Positions 22,527-29,818 of a stretch of 29,819 bases of DNA are shown in pieces. Both the position numbers and the translations under genes were made by a program. Under the pieces are notes generated by a model. That model was not told the DNA's origin. It did not search any database and saw only the letters and a list, made by a program, of their open reading frames with translations. Source of the stretch: a virus. The stretch spans positions 1 to 29,819 of IMG/VR virus record IMGVR_UViG_3300023174_004575; one strand, given 5' to 3'. Every line of letters begins with the position of its first letter. Position 1 is the stretch's first letter.

Positions 22527-23122
22527 GTATCTGGAGAAGGGCGATATTGCTCAAGAGGATTGAAAAGTCTTAAATTTTTATAACTTTTGGCCTTTCCTCT
22601 GGCTACTTTGTATAAATTTCTGTGATCCCATCCTCGTTCTTTAGCATACTGAGCCATGTTGTCAATAACAATAATTTCGTTTGTTTCCATATGAATGAAA
22701 ACTGCAGTCTTGGTTATTGCTTCTTTTTTTCTTGGCTCTTCTTTAATTTTTACATTTGGACTTACACTATCTTTTACAGGGCGCAGTTCTACGGCAGTCC
22801 AACCTTTATAAGTCTTTCTTTTGCCATTTAAAAGTTCACAAATTTTGACAGGAGTCAGCCCATTTTGCATACTAAATTCAGTCATGCTAGAAAAGAATAC
22901 CTTTTCTTCGGTATCAACTCTTTTGAGCCAATAGCCATTTTGGATTTTGACTTCATTCTTCCATACCCAATAACGACCTTCACGGAAAAAACAACCACCA
23001 TGTTCTTCTACAAACCTGTGTCTGTTTTTTTCAGATTTGGAATTGTCATTCATTTGAGTCCAAAGTTTGGTTCCTCTTTTGTTGACAGCATCTTCTATAG
23101 TTTTGATTTCACGATATTCCAT
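22523..23122 (-). CDS. NUMOD/IENR1-type DNA-binding repeat protein
   Basis: A 199-residue protein. Two similar helix-turn-helix segments are seen: FSMQNGLTPVKICELLNGKR followed by KTYKGW (residues about 85-110), and YAKERGWDHRNLYKVARGKA followed by KSYKNLRL (residues about 155-188). This is the pattern of NUMOD/IENR1 modules that direct phage homing endonucleases to DNA. The N-terminal WTQMNDNSKSEKNRHRFVEE and GGCFFREGRYWVWKN contain no clear HNH or GIY-YIG catalytic motif, so it may be a nuclease remnant or a specificity factor. Its ATG overlaps the end of the exonuclease gene by 14 bases, with AGGA upstream. Confidence 0.68.
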   Translation of the reverse strand: MEYREIKTIEDAVNKRGTKLWTQMNDNSKSEKNRHRFVEEHGGCFFREGRYWVWKNEVKIQNGYWLKRVDTEEKVFFSSMTEFSMQNGLTPVKICELLNGKRKTYKGWTAVELRPVKDSVSPNVKIKEEPRKKEAITKTAVFIHMETNEIIVIDNMAQYAKERGWDHRNLYKVARGKAKSYKNLRLFNPLEQYRPSPDT

Positions 23123-23768
23123 GGGCGGTCCTATATTTTGTAATTAAAGTTTTTAATTGCTTAACATACTGCAAAGGATTTCCTTGAAACACTTGTTTAA
23201 TTCCATCTTCACAAGCAATTAAAATAGCAAAATTGTCAATAATTTTACCAGTTCTTTCTTGGTACATCAAAGCATAAGCCGTAGCCTGTGCAAAATAATT
23301 ATCAATATCTTGAGGTCGTTTTTCTTTGGTGCTTGCCTTAAAATCAATGATAGAAAGTTTGCCATCATATTCGGCAATACAATCTGTTCTACCGGCCAAT
23401 CCTAGAGTTTTGGACCACAAAGGACTTTCCAAAGCAACAATATTATCAATCTTGTCTAATTCAGGTTTCAACAATGAGAATAATGCCTTATTGTTAGACA
23501 TCAATTCATCATATTTGATTTCTTGATTATTCAAATAAGTTTCTATTAAACTGTGGAATTTTGTTCCTCTAGCTGTAACTCTTCTGCTTTCTTCTGGATT
23601 ATTTGCACGCCATTTAGCAAAAAATGCTTGCTTTTCCCAGCCAACAACAGTAGTAACGCTTGGAAACTCTCCATCAGGAGTAGCATAAAAACGCTTACCT
23701 TCTTTAGATACTTCAGACAATGATTCCGTTAAAGACGATGGCAAATGTACAAATTTTTTATAAATCAT
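23109..23768 (-). CDS. PD-(D/E)XK exonuclease, RecB/MGME1-like
   Basis: A 219-residue protein from ATG 23768, preceded by AAGG at SD distance (a GTG at 23771 is the alternative). The RecB-type nuclease core is complete: RGTKFHSLIETYL with H72, LAGRTDCIAEY with D129, SIIDFKAS with D142 and K144, and QATAYALMYQERTG (the Q-xxx-Y motif at 161-165). Cas4, lambda-exonuclease-like and mitochondrial MGME1 enzymes share this core, and T4-like cyanophages carry similar stand-alone genes. It probably degrades or trims single-stranded DNA ends in replication or recombination. It is a DNA-metabolism gene embedded in virion genes. Confidence 0.85.
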   Translation of the reverse strand: MIYKKFVHLPSSLTESLSEVSKEGKRFYATPDGEFPSVTTVVGWEKQAFFAKWRANNPEESRRVTARGTKFHSLIETYLNNQEIKYDELMSNNKALFSLLKPELDKIDNIVALESPLWSKTLGLAGRTDCIAEYDGKLSIIDFKASTKEKRPQDIDNYFAQATAYALMYQERTGKIIDNFAILIACEDGIKQVFQGNPLQYVKQLKTLITKYRTAHGIS

Positions 23769-23791
23769 CACACACCTTAATAAGTATTATA

Positions 23792-25195
23792 TCATCTCTG
23801 GCGGAAAAGGGTAGAATATCTTCCCAATTGTTCTGCCCCAAGACCAATATCAGCATTGGTTGCAGCTCCACCAAATCCTACTCCACTATAGGAAGTTTGT
23901 TTAGCAGGTCCACCTAATAGCATTCCTGCTAATTTTGCACCAATTCCAGCTTTTTCACCTTTAGCTTCTTCGGTCTTCTTATCTTCTTCGGTCTTCTTAC
24001 CTTCTTCACCTTCAGCTTCTTCAGACTTTTTACCTTCTTCACCTTCAGCTTCTTCAGACTTTTTACCTTCTTCACCTTTAGCTTCTTCAGCCTTCTTACT
24101 TTCTTCAGCCTTCTTACCTTCTTCAGCCTTCTTACTTTCTTCAGCCTTCTTACCTTCTTCAGCCTTCTTACTTTCTTCAGCCTTCTTACCTTCTTCAGCC
24201 TTCTTACCTTCTTCAGCCTTCTTACCTTCTTCAGGCTTCTTACCTTCTTCAGGCTTCTTACCTTCTTCAGGCTTCTTACCTTCTTCAGGCTTCTTACCTT
24301 CTGCTGGTTTAGGAGCTTCTGCTGGTTTAGGAGCTTCTGCTGGTTTAGGAGCTTCTGCTGGTTTAGGAGCTTCTGCTGGTTTAGGAGCTTCTGCTGGTTT
24401 AGGAGCTTCTGCTGGTTTAGGAGCTTCTGGTTTTCCGGTTGCAGCATCTTCTAATGCTCGTTGTTCTGGAGTCAAATTAGATCTTTTTGATGCTTCTCTG
24501 GCTGCGCGTTCAGCAAGTTTTTCAGCAGTTTGTTGACCGGATTCAATAGCATATTTTGACCATGTATCAAAATCTTTACCAAATGTTTCGGAATAATTTT
24601 TATATTTTGGATCTGTAAATATTTCGTGTGATTTTTTAATTTGATCTTGAACAGCTTTAGTTAATTCTTCGCCTTTTAAACCTTTTTGACTTAATTCCAT
24701 TGCTGTTTTTGCAATGTCATCATTTAATTGGTTAAATGCTTTTGATTGTGCTTGAAAAGCTGCTTCTGCGGCTGCTTCTGCACCTTTACTTACAGTTTCA
24801 CCAGCTTTGGCTGCACCTTCTGCTGTTTTGCCTGCAGTTTCTGCTGCTTTTACTCCGGTTTCTATACCTTTACCAGCAGCTTCAGCACCTTTAGCAGCAG
24901 CTTCACCGCCAGTCAATAATGCTTTTAATGCTTCCAATCCTTCAACACCAAGTTTTAATCCTATTTCTGCTACTTTTTCTTTTCCTTCATTTAATTTTCT
25001 TTTTCTTTTTAAATTATATGGGAGGAATTTTTTTCCAGCAGAAATATCTTCAGTTAATTTAATTACTTCTTTTAGAATACGGTCTTTTGATTTATCATTA
25101 TTATGAGGAGAAAAATACCCACTTTCAAAAAGAAGAGTGGAATAATTTTGTAAATTATATCTATTTTCTAAAAGAATATTAACTAAATTGTTCAT
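23792..25195 (-). CDS. Repeat-rich Lys/Glu/Ala virion-type protein
   Basis: A 467-residue protein. The N-terminus MNNLVNILLENRYNLQNYST reaches LFE|SG at residues 22-26, a possible prohead-protease site, and KLNEGK follows near residue 70. Residues about 80-150 are an Ala/Gly-rich helix (AAAKGAEAAGKGIETGVKAA) and 150-255 a charged helical region. Residues about 256-405 are seven APKPAE hexapeptides followed by some twenty GKKPEE/GKKAEE-type hexapeptides. The tail is GIGAKLAGMLLGGPA plus a Gly-rich segment. The extended Pro stalk and helical rod recall TolA-like spacers. A CTAAATA promoter lies 13 nt before ATG 25195. Confidence 0.7.
   Translation of the reverse strand: MNNLVNILLENRYNLQNYSTLLFESGYFSPHNNDKSKDRILKEVIKLTEDISAGKKFLPYNLKRKRKLNEGKEKVAEIGLKLGVEGLEALKALLTGGEAAAKGAEAAGKGIETGVKAAETAGKTAEGAAKAGETVSKGAEAAAEAAFQAQSKAFNQLNDDIAKTAMELSQKGLKGEELTKAVQDQIKKSHEIFTDPKYKNYSETFGKDFDTWSKYAIESGQQTAEKLAERAAREASKRSNLTPEQRALEDAATGKPEAPKPAEAPKPAEAPKPAEAPKPAEAPKPAEAPKPAEAPKPAEGKKPEEGKKPEEGKKPEEGKKPEEGKKAEEGKKAEEGKKAEESKKAEEGKKAEESKKAEEGKKAEESKKAEEAKGEEGKKSEEAEGEEGKKSEEAEGEEGKKTEEDKKTEEAKGEKAGIGAKLAGMLLGGPAKQTSYSGVGFGGAATNADIGLGAEQLGRYSTLFRQR
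23965..24428 (-). repeat. Tandem 18-bp coding repeats (APKPAE and GKKxEE)
   Basis: Seven near-identical 18-bp copies of the APKPAE unit (about 24303-24428) adjoin a longer run of 18-bp GKKPEE/GKKAEE/SKKAEE/GKKSEE units. Near identity at DNA level, including synonymous sites, points to recent expansion by slippage or recombination. Confidence 0.9.
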
Positions 25196-25198
25196 ATT

Positions 25199-26044
25199 TT
25201 ATCCAGAATATTTAGCTCCGGCCATCTGCTCCCAGCTACTTGGTTTTCTTTTTGCTGCTTCTTGTTGTCTTGCACGTTCTTCACGTTCTTCGCGCTCTTT
25301 TTGTGTATTAGCTTGTATATCTTTAAGAGTTGGTCTTTCTTTTGGAGCAGAAAAATCAACACCCATTTCTTCGGCTTTCTTTCTTATATCTTTTCCAGTT
25401 ATTGATCCAACACCATATAATGGATCACCTATAGCCTGTCCTGCTTTAACTGCACCATAAGCTGTAAGTGGCACAAGAGCCCCAGCAACAGCACCTGTAG
25501 CAGCTGCACCACCCATACCTGCTGCTATGGGAGCTCCTACTCCATAATTTATTATACCTTGACCAACTGCACCCATTGCTCCCCATCCTGCGGCACTAGA
25601 AAGCATTTCTCTGGATGATGGAGTTTCTATTTCAGCATCAGGATTATTAATTGCACCACCTATACTTGAAATGGTACCTTCTTTATCTTTATCTAAACCT
25701 GCATATTTTAATAATTCATCTACTCCATATTCTACACCTGCACCAGCGGCTAAAGGTATCCCTAGACCTAGTGCACCTAATCCTGTTGCTTTTATAGCTG
25801 ATCCTGGATTTTTAGCTGCAAATTTAACTCCTTTACTAACAAGGTCGGCACCAGCTTTTGCTGTATCTATTGGATGAGCTATGCCGGACCCCACTGCTTT
25901 AGTTAAAGGAAAAGTAGTAAATTCTCTTTTGAAATCTTGTACAACACCTTCATTAATGATATTATTAATCTTTTGTTCAAGTAAATTTACTTGACGTTGA
26001 AGATCTTCTGCTTTATTACGATAAAAATTTGTTAATTGATTCAT
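25199..26044 (-). CDS. Putative virion protein with YYRN-type tag and Gly/Ala hydrophobic core
   Basis: A 281-residue protein. Residues 1-32 (MNQLTNFYRNKAEDLQRQVN onward to NIINE|G) are the third clear copy of the helical tag found at 1018-2325 and 3274-4011, with INE|G at 30-33 as likely cleavage site. Residues about 80-215 alternate Gly/Ala-rich hydrophobic stretches (ATGLGALGLGIPLAAGAGVE, GAPIAAGMGGAAATGAVAGA) long enough to span or perturb a membrane. The C-terminus is a charged helix (DIQANTQKEREEREERARQQ). Once released, such a protein could act at the host membrane during DNA entry, which is inference. It starts 4 nt after the preceding stop, so it is co-transcribed. Confidence 0.7.
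   Translation of the reverse strand: MNQLTNFYRNKAEDLQRQVNLLEQKINNIINEGVVQDFKREFTTFPLTKAVGSGIAHPIDTAKAGADLVSKGVKFAAKNPGSAIKATGLGALGLGIPLAAGAGVEYGVDELLKYAGLDKDKEGTISSIGGAINNPDAEIETPSSREMLSSAAGWGAMGAVGQGIINYGVGAPIAAGMGGAAATGAVAGALVPLTAYGAVKAGQAIGDPLYGVGSITGKDIRKKAEEMGVDFSAPKERPTLKDIQANTQKEREEREERARQQEAAKRKPSSWEQMAGAKYSG
25209..25215 (-). promoter_or_regulatory. T4-type late promoter CTAAATA
   Basis: Minus-strand CTAAATA, 13 nt before ATG 25195, inside the last codons of the upstream gene. Confidence 0.62.
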
Positions 26045-26048
26045 AATA

Positions 26049-27599
26049 TTATCTCATCAACGTTTGTCTAGCACGTTTGGTAGCTTCACTATCAGCTTCC
26101 TGAGGTGGTGGGGTTGTTCCCATACCTAATGTGTTAGCCGCACCAGCTTGTCCGGGAGAACGCTGAGGCGCAGCAGGAGGAGTGGTTCCCATTCCTAGAG
26201 TATTTGCTGCACCAGCTTGTCCGGGAGAACGTTGTGCGGCTGGAGTAGCGGATTGTGCTGAACCAATTCCAATTGTACTAGATGTATTACTTTGAGCTGT
26301 TGGTACTGATGCTGGTGCTGGAATACCAGATTGTTGACGATTTTTGACAAAATCTGGCATTGGTGAATATGCATTACCATTTGGAGCAATTCTTACAGAT
26401 GGTGCACCTTCATCATTTCCATCAACTCTACGATCACCTTGAGATTGTGGTTTTTGTGGTGGAGTAGAAGCTGGAGCTGGTTTTGGTGATGTTCCGGGAG
26501 TTGCCGCAGATGGTGTGCTTGGTGTTGTTCCTGAAACTTTAGCAGCAACTTGACCACCTGTTAAGGTTGAATTTGGTGCTCCGAATATTCCGCTTTGACC
26601 ACCCTTTGCTGGGTTGTTAGCAGCAGCAATTTGCTCTGGTGTCATGGCATTAATTGTTTTTCCTGGGCTCGGTGTCTGTGAAGCAGCGGAAGTAGATGTA
26701 TTAGAAACAACTGATCCGGGAGGAGCCTTATATTGCGCAACTTGTCTTTGGCTAGGAGTCATTCCTTGGCCTTGATTACCAGCAACAAATTCTGGTCTAG
26801 TCAATGATTTATTAATATCTTGTAATCTTGCCGCATCTTCTGCAGATAGTGTACCACCAGTACGTTTAACGCGATTCAATCTATCTTGTTCAGCACGCAA
26901 ATTCAAATTAGAATCTCGTATTGCAGCACTTCTTGCTTCTCTATCGGCCGTTCTTGCAGCAGCACCAGCTGCTCCACCACCCTCACCATATCCTGCTCGC
27001 ATACCATATGCAGCACGCTGTGATTTTATCAAGGCATCTACATCAGGACCAGTGCTTGGTTTTTGCATTGCTGCAGGTTGATTTGCAGCACGTTGAGCTA
27101 CAGTTGAATTAAGATCTTTATCTTGGATATCTTCACGAGTGGGAGTACCATCATCGCCATAATCTGGTTGCCCTTCATCTTCTTCTGGTGAATTTGGATC
27201 AACCGAAGGACCAACTGGATTTCCTTCATCATCTTCCCATGTACCATCTTCACGTTGATGGCTTCGTGGTTGTCCATATACATTAGTTGCAACTGTTTGA
27301 TTATTTACAGCTATTTCATTTATTAATTGAAATGGATTAGCCAAACTATTTTTGGCATAAGCTATATTCTTGGGTATATATTTTTTTTCTTCACCAGTCA
27401 ATGCTCGCAGATATCTGCTGACATCTTCTGTCAAATGAGTTTCTTCATTAAACGAAGATTGGCGGAACATTTTATTTTCATTTAATATTCCAGAAATACT
27501 TTCTTTTAAAGAATGCTTCTTTGGTACAAAAGTTTCAGACTTTTTGTTTAAAAAATCCTTGACTTCCCAATAAAATGATCTATTATTTTTATTATCCAT
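26049..27599 (-). CDS. Putative virion protein, Pro/Ala/Gln-rich, with shared YSPMPD motif
   Basis: A 516-residue protein. ATG 27599 was chosen over 27695 because a CTAAATA promoter lies 10 nt upstream and the longer form would overlap the divergent gene. The N-terminal 45 residues (MDNKNNRSFYWEVKDFLNKK onward) contain LKE|S (31-34) and LNE|N (39-42). The rest is mainly low complexity. It carries DRRVDGNDEGAPSVRI and YSPMPDFVKNRQQ, matching the motif of the gene at 1018-2325. Near the C-terminus RSPGQAGAANTLGMGTTPP occurs twice. No enzymatic domain was seen. A head core or internal role is inferred. Confidence 0.68.
   Translation of the reverse strand: MDNKNNRSFYWEVKDFLNKKSETFVPKKHSLKESISGILNENKMFRQSSFNEETHLTEDVSRYLRALTGEEKKYIPKNIAYAKNSLANPFQLINEIAVNNQTVATNVYGQPRSHQREDGTWEDDEGNPVGPSVDPNSPEEDEGQPDYGDDGTPTREDIQDKDLNSTVAQRAANQPAAMQKPSTGPDVDALIKSQRAAYGMRAGYGEGGGAAGAAARTADREARSAAIRDSNLNLRAEQDRLNRVKRTGGTLSAEDAARLQDINKSLTRPEFVAGNQGQGMTPSQRQVAQYKAPPGSVVSNTSTSAASQTPSPGKTINAMTPEQIAAANNPAKGGQSGIFGAPNSTLTGGQVAAKVSGTTPSTPSAATPGTSPKPAPASTPPQKPQSQGDRRVDGNDEGAPSVRIAPNGNAYSPMPDFVKNRQQSGIPAPASVPTAQSNTSSTIGIGSAQSATPAAQRSPGQAGAANTLGMGTTPPAAPQRSPGQAGAANTLGMGTTPPPQEADSEATKRARQTLMR
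26104..26236 (-). repeat. Two-copy coding repeat (RSPGQAGAANTLGMGTTPP)
   Basis: Two copies of about 60 bp (about 26104-26168 and 26177-26236) encode the same 19 residues. They differ at several third positions, so this duplication is older than the hexapeptide array at 23965-24428. Confidence 0.85.
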
Positions 27600-27609
27600 G
27601 GCTATCAAA

Positions 27610-27616
27610 TATTTAG
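27610..27616 (-). promoter_or_regulatory. T4-type late promoter CTAAATA (minus)
   Basis: Minus-strand CTAAATA, 10 nt before ATG 27599. It forms a divergent pair with the + element at 27623-27629. Confidence 0.68.
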
Positions 27617-27622
27617 ATAATC

Positions 27623-27629
27623 CTAAATA
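27623..27629 (+). promoter_or_regulatory. T4-type late promoter CTAAATA (plus)
   Basis: Plus-strand CTAAATA, 10 nt before ATG 27640. Only 6 bp separate it from the minus-strand element, giving a compact divergent late control point. Confidence 0.65.
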
Positions 27630-27639
27630 CTTAAAACGT

Positions 27640-28137
27640 ATGTCGAAACAGGTCCTCCTGCTCAACTTCGACCAGTCTCCGATAAATGTTATCAATCTAA
27701 ATAAAGCTTATAAACTTATTTTAAAAAATAAGGTTTATGTGGACTATGATTCTGAAGAGTTTCATGAAGTAAAATTGGTTGCAAATACCATAAAAATACC
27801 TAAAATTTTAATTTTAAAGTATTATATCAAACTTCCAAATAAAAAGGTAGCTCCGTCCAGAAGAAACATCTTTAAAAGAGATGCTTATTGCTGTCAATAT
27901 TGTGGTATTGATCTTTGTGATGGGACTGCTACCATTGACCATGTTACACCAAAAAGTAAGGGCGGGTCAGCATCTTGGACCAATTTAGTAACTTCCTGTA
28001 AAAAATGTAACCTACATAAGAGTAACAGGACTCCAAAAGAGGCCAATATGGTTCTTAAAAATAAACCAAAAGAACCACAATATGGATTTTTTATTGAATC
28101 TATGATGATTGCTTTTAAAAGGACAAAAAATGCCTAA
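27640..28137 (+). CDS. HNH endonuclease
   Basis: A 165-residue protein from ATG 27640, preferred over 27598 because a CTAAATA promoter lies between them. Residues 75-135 hold a complete HNH/McrA-type domain: NIFKRDAYCCQYCG (first zinc pair, C85 and C88), TIDHVTPKSKGG (D100, H101), SASWTNLVTSC (N115) and CKKCNLHKSNRTP (C120, C123). The N-terminal half (VLLLNFDQSPINVINLNKAY) is a conserved lead-in seen in phage HNH proteins. It could be a free-standing homing endonuclease or take part in packaging or DNA processing. Its 3' end overlaps the next gene by 8 bases. Confidence 0.88.
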   Translation: MSKQVLLLNFDQSPINVINLNKAYKLILKNKVYVDYDSEEFHEVKLVANTIKIPKILILKYYIKLPNKKVAPSRRNIFKRDAYCCQYCGIDLCDGTATIDHVTPKSKGGSASWTNLVTSCKKCNLHKSNRTPKEANMVLKNKPKEPQYGFFIESMMIAFKRTKNA

Positions 28138-28438
28138 TTATGTTTTTAAATGTGAAAAATGTGACCATAAATTTGAATTAACTCTTTTAATTAAAGATAG
28201 AGAAATTCCTTTAAAGAAACCATGTCCCAAATGCAAAAAGAAAAAAATTATACGTGATTGGGGAGACTATGCTTCTGGTAATGGTGGTATCATGATAGAC
28301 ACCACATTATCTCCTGCAAAAATTTGTGGTAGCGCATGGAAAGAAGTGTGTGATCGTATTAAGAATAGCGGTCAAGTACCAAAGAGATATCATGAAAAAT
28401 TGGACAGATCTTCTGATTTTAGAAACAGCCAAGACTAA
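28130..28438 (+). CDS. FmdB-like zinc-ribbon protein
   Basis: A 102-residue protein from ATG 28130 (MPNYVFKCEKCDHKFELTLL), which gives the canonical FmdB start, in preference to the 28109 start. Two CxxC pairs, CEKC and CPKC, flank a short hairpin and should form a zinc ribbon. The C-terminal part (DTTLSPAKICGSAWKEVCDR, then VPKRYHEKLDRSS) is extra and of unknown role. FmdB-type ribbons are common small proteins of phages and bacteria without a settled function. It overlaps the end of the HNH gene by 8 bases, suggesting coupling. Confidence 0.75.
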   Translation: MPNYVFKCEKCDHKFELTLLIKDREIPLKKPCPKCKKKKIIRDWGDYASGNGGIMIDTTLSPAKICGSAWKEVCDRIKNSGQVPKRYHEKLDRSSDFRNSQD

Positions 28439-28440
28439 AA

Positions 28441-28989
28441 TTAATTTTTAGCCTGAATCATTGCCTTCAGAATATAATAACTGTCAATAACGTCCGTAAC
28501 AGGATTACTCAAAGTTTTCTGATCAAAGACCGACAAAAGATCGGTCTTTGTTTCTTTGGTGAAGGCTTCGTACATTGCCTGTTTATCAGCGTTACCTTTG
28601 CCCGTAGCGCATTTCTTGACTCTAGATGGCTCAATGATGGTCACAGGAATGGCGAGCTTATAAAGCTTGTGCTTAAGGATTCCCATATTCTCAGCTAGAT
28701 TAAAAACTCGGCCCTTGGAACCAAATGAATATCCTTCTACGGCTATATCTGCAGCCCCAATGCAAAGATTGGATGCCCATTGAGATATGGTATCAAATCT
28801 ATCGACATCCAGAACATATTCCTGAAAAGATTCTCCAGTAATATTTGGAGCAATCTTATCAGCATATTTTTTTGTATTGGTCAAATAATAGAAAAAACAA
28901 TTATTAAATTTAAATTCTTTGCGCTCATCATAAAGACAGAGGCAGGGGCAGGTTATAGAGTAATCGATCCCTATTAGCATATGAAACAT
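28441..28989 (-). CDS. RuvC-like Holliday junction resolvase
   Basis: A 182-residue protein with an RNase H-fold nuclease core: LIGIDYSITCPCLCLY (first acid D9), DIAVEGYSFGSKGRVFNLAE (E85), IIEPSRVKKCATGKGNADKQ, and NPVTDVIDSYYILKA (D166, D169). Spacing and order match RuvC-type resolvases, and the EGYSFGSKG variant is the form I associate with T4-like phages that lack endonuclease VII. It would resolve recombination branches before packaging. ATG 28989 has ATAAATA 12 nt upstream; ATG 28980 is an alternative start closer to the first strand. Confidence 0.85.
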   Translation of the reverse strand: MFHMLIGIDYSITCPCLCLYDERKEFKFNNCFFYYLTNTKKYADKIAPNITGESFQEYVLDVDRFDTISQWASNLCIGAADIAVEGYSFGSKGRVFNLAENMGILKHKLYKLAIPVTIIEPSRVKKCATGKGNADKQAMYEAFTKETKTDLLSVFDQKTLSNPVTDVIDSYYILKAMIQAKN

Positions 28990-29001
28990 GGCTTTCTATT
29001 A

Positions 29002-29008
29002 TATTTAT
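29002..29008 (-). promoter_or_regulatory. T4-type late promoter ATAAATA
   Basis: Minus-strand ATAAATA, 12 nt before ATG 28989, overlapping the end of the protease gene. It gives the resolvase late expression. Confidence 0.65.
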
Positions 29009-29802
29009 TCAGAAAACCAGGGCCAGTCGCAGACTTCTTCTTTCATTGAAGAATCTATCCAGTCGTAGAAATAATCAATTCTTGCAGCACCATTGTCTAT
29101 AATTTGGTTTGTTTCGTGGTCCATGCTCATGAAATCAATAATGCCTGCCAACTTTCCCCCATCTTCAAATACTGCACCGCCAGAATCCCCAAAATAAATT
29201 GACCCTTTAGTTGCAAGCATTCTCATTACTTGCCCACCGTCTTCGACAAGACTTCCATAGTAATGCATTACACCGGGTCTGCTTATTTTTTTATATCCCA
29301 GACTCCAGCCAACAGTAATTAAAGGTTCACCCCTTGCAAGTTCAAATGGATATCTTATTAGATTAGTTGGGGGCTCAAAGCAATCTTCTTCCAAAATGCA
29401 CAAAGCAATATCATTGACTGGAGCAGTTATAGAATATGGTTCTGCTAGAATTACTTTTTTAATTTTTATCAGTTGACCATTCTTTGTCCAAAAATAATTT
29501 GGATAATAAGTTGGATCATCAAAGCAATGGTGTGCAGTCAATATTGCTCTTGGGTGGATCAATACAGCAGAGCCTATTACATTTGCTCCCGGACCTATTA
29601 GAGCCCCTACACAGGAGTAGCGGTCATCCTCGTCAGCTTCGATGGAATCGTACTTCGATGAATCCAAAAGGAATGAGGGGACTCCCGCTACTTCCTGTGT
29701 TTTGTTCTGTTCAGGTTCTTCGGATTTTGGGGGGCAGGATATGCTATTGCATGCACTGCATGTCGCCAGTATCAGAACGAGGATTGAAGCCCTCATACTC
29801 AT
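29005..29802 (-). CDS. Exported trypsin-like (S1/chymotrypsin-fold) serine protease
   Basis: A 265-residue protein. Residues 1-18 form a signal peptide (RASILVLILATCSAC) with Cys at 15 and 18, so it may be a lipoprotein, although neither Cys has a textbook lipobox. The catalytic triad is complete: LTAHHC (H92), VNDIALC (D131) and GDSGGAV (S207), with the oxyanion-hole Gly in place. Cys-containing LTAHHCF and ALCILEEDC segments allow disulfides, consistent with action outside the cytoplasm. A TATAAATA promoter lies 8 nt before ATG 29802. Trypsin-fold proteases are rare in phages. Possible roles are envelope disruption at lysis or surface-protein cleavage; neither is shown. Confidence 0.85.
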   Translation of the reverse strand: MSMRASILVLILATCSACNSISCPPKSEEPEQNKTQEVAGVPSFLLDSSKYDSIEADEDDRYSCVGALIGPGANVIGSAVLIHPRAILTAHHCFDDPTYYPNYFWTKNGQLIKIKKVILAEPYSITAPVNDIALCILEEDCFEPPTNLIRYPFELARGEPLITVGWSLGYKKISRPGVMHYYGSLVEDGGQVMRMLATKGSIYFGDSGGAVFEDGGKLAGIIDFMSMDHETNQIIDNGAARIDYFYDWIDSSMKEEVCDWPWFSE

Positions 29803-29810
29803 GGCATTAA

Positions 29811-29818
29811 TATTTATA
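29811..29818 (-). promoter_or_regulatory. T4-type late promoter TATAAATA
   Basis: A perfect consensus on the minus strand, 8 nt before ATG 29802, at the window edge. It puts the protease in the late regulon. Confidence 0.72.

Noticed and set aside
23965-24428. Possible CRISPR array
   Set aside because: Repeat units are contiguous 18-bp codon repeats with no unique spacers, lie inside a coding frame and have no cas genes nearby.
23929-24447. 172-codon ORF of LLNQQK/VRRLKK repeats on the minus strand
   Set aside because: It is a frame-shifted shadow of the 18-bp repeats in the 467-residue gene, where every frame stays open; it has no promoter or ribosome-binding site.
27598-27639. Longer start for the HNH gene
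   Set aside because: It would include the CTAAATA promoter and overlap the divergent gene's promoter; the residues before the second Met have no family resemblance.
28430-28462. AT-rich near-palindrome between converging genes as a terminator
   Set aside because: The stem is A/T only with no clear T run, too weak to call.
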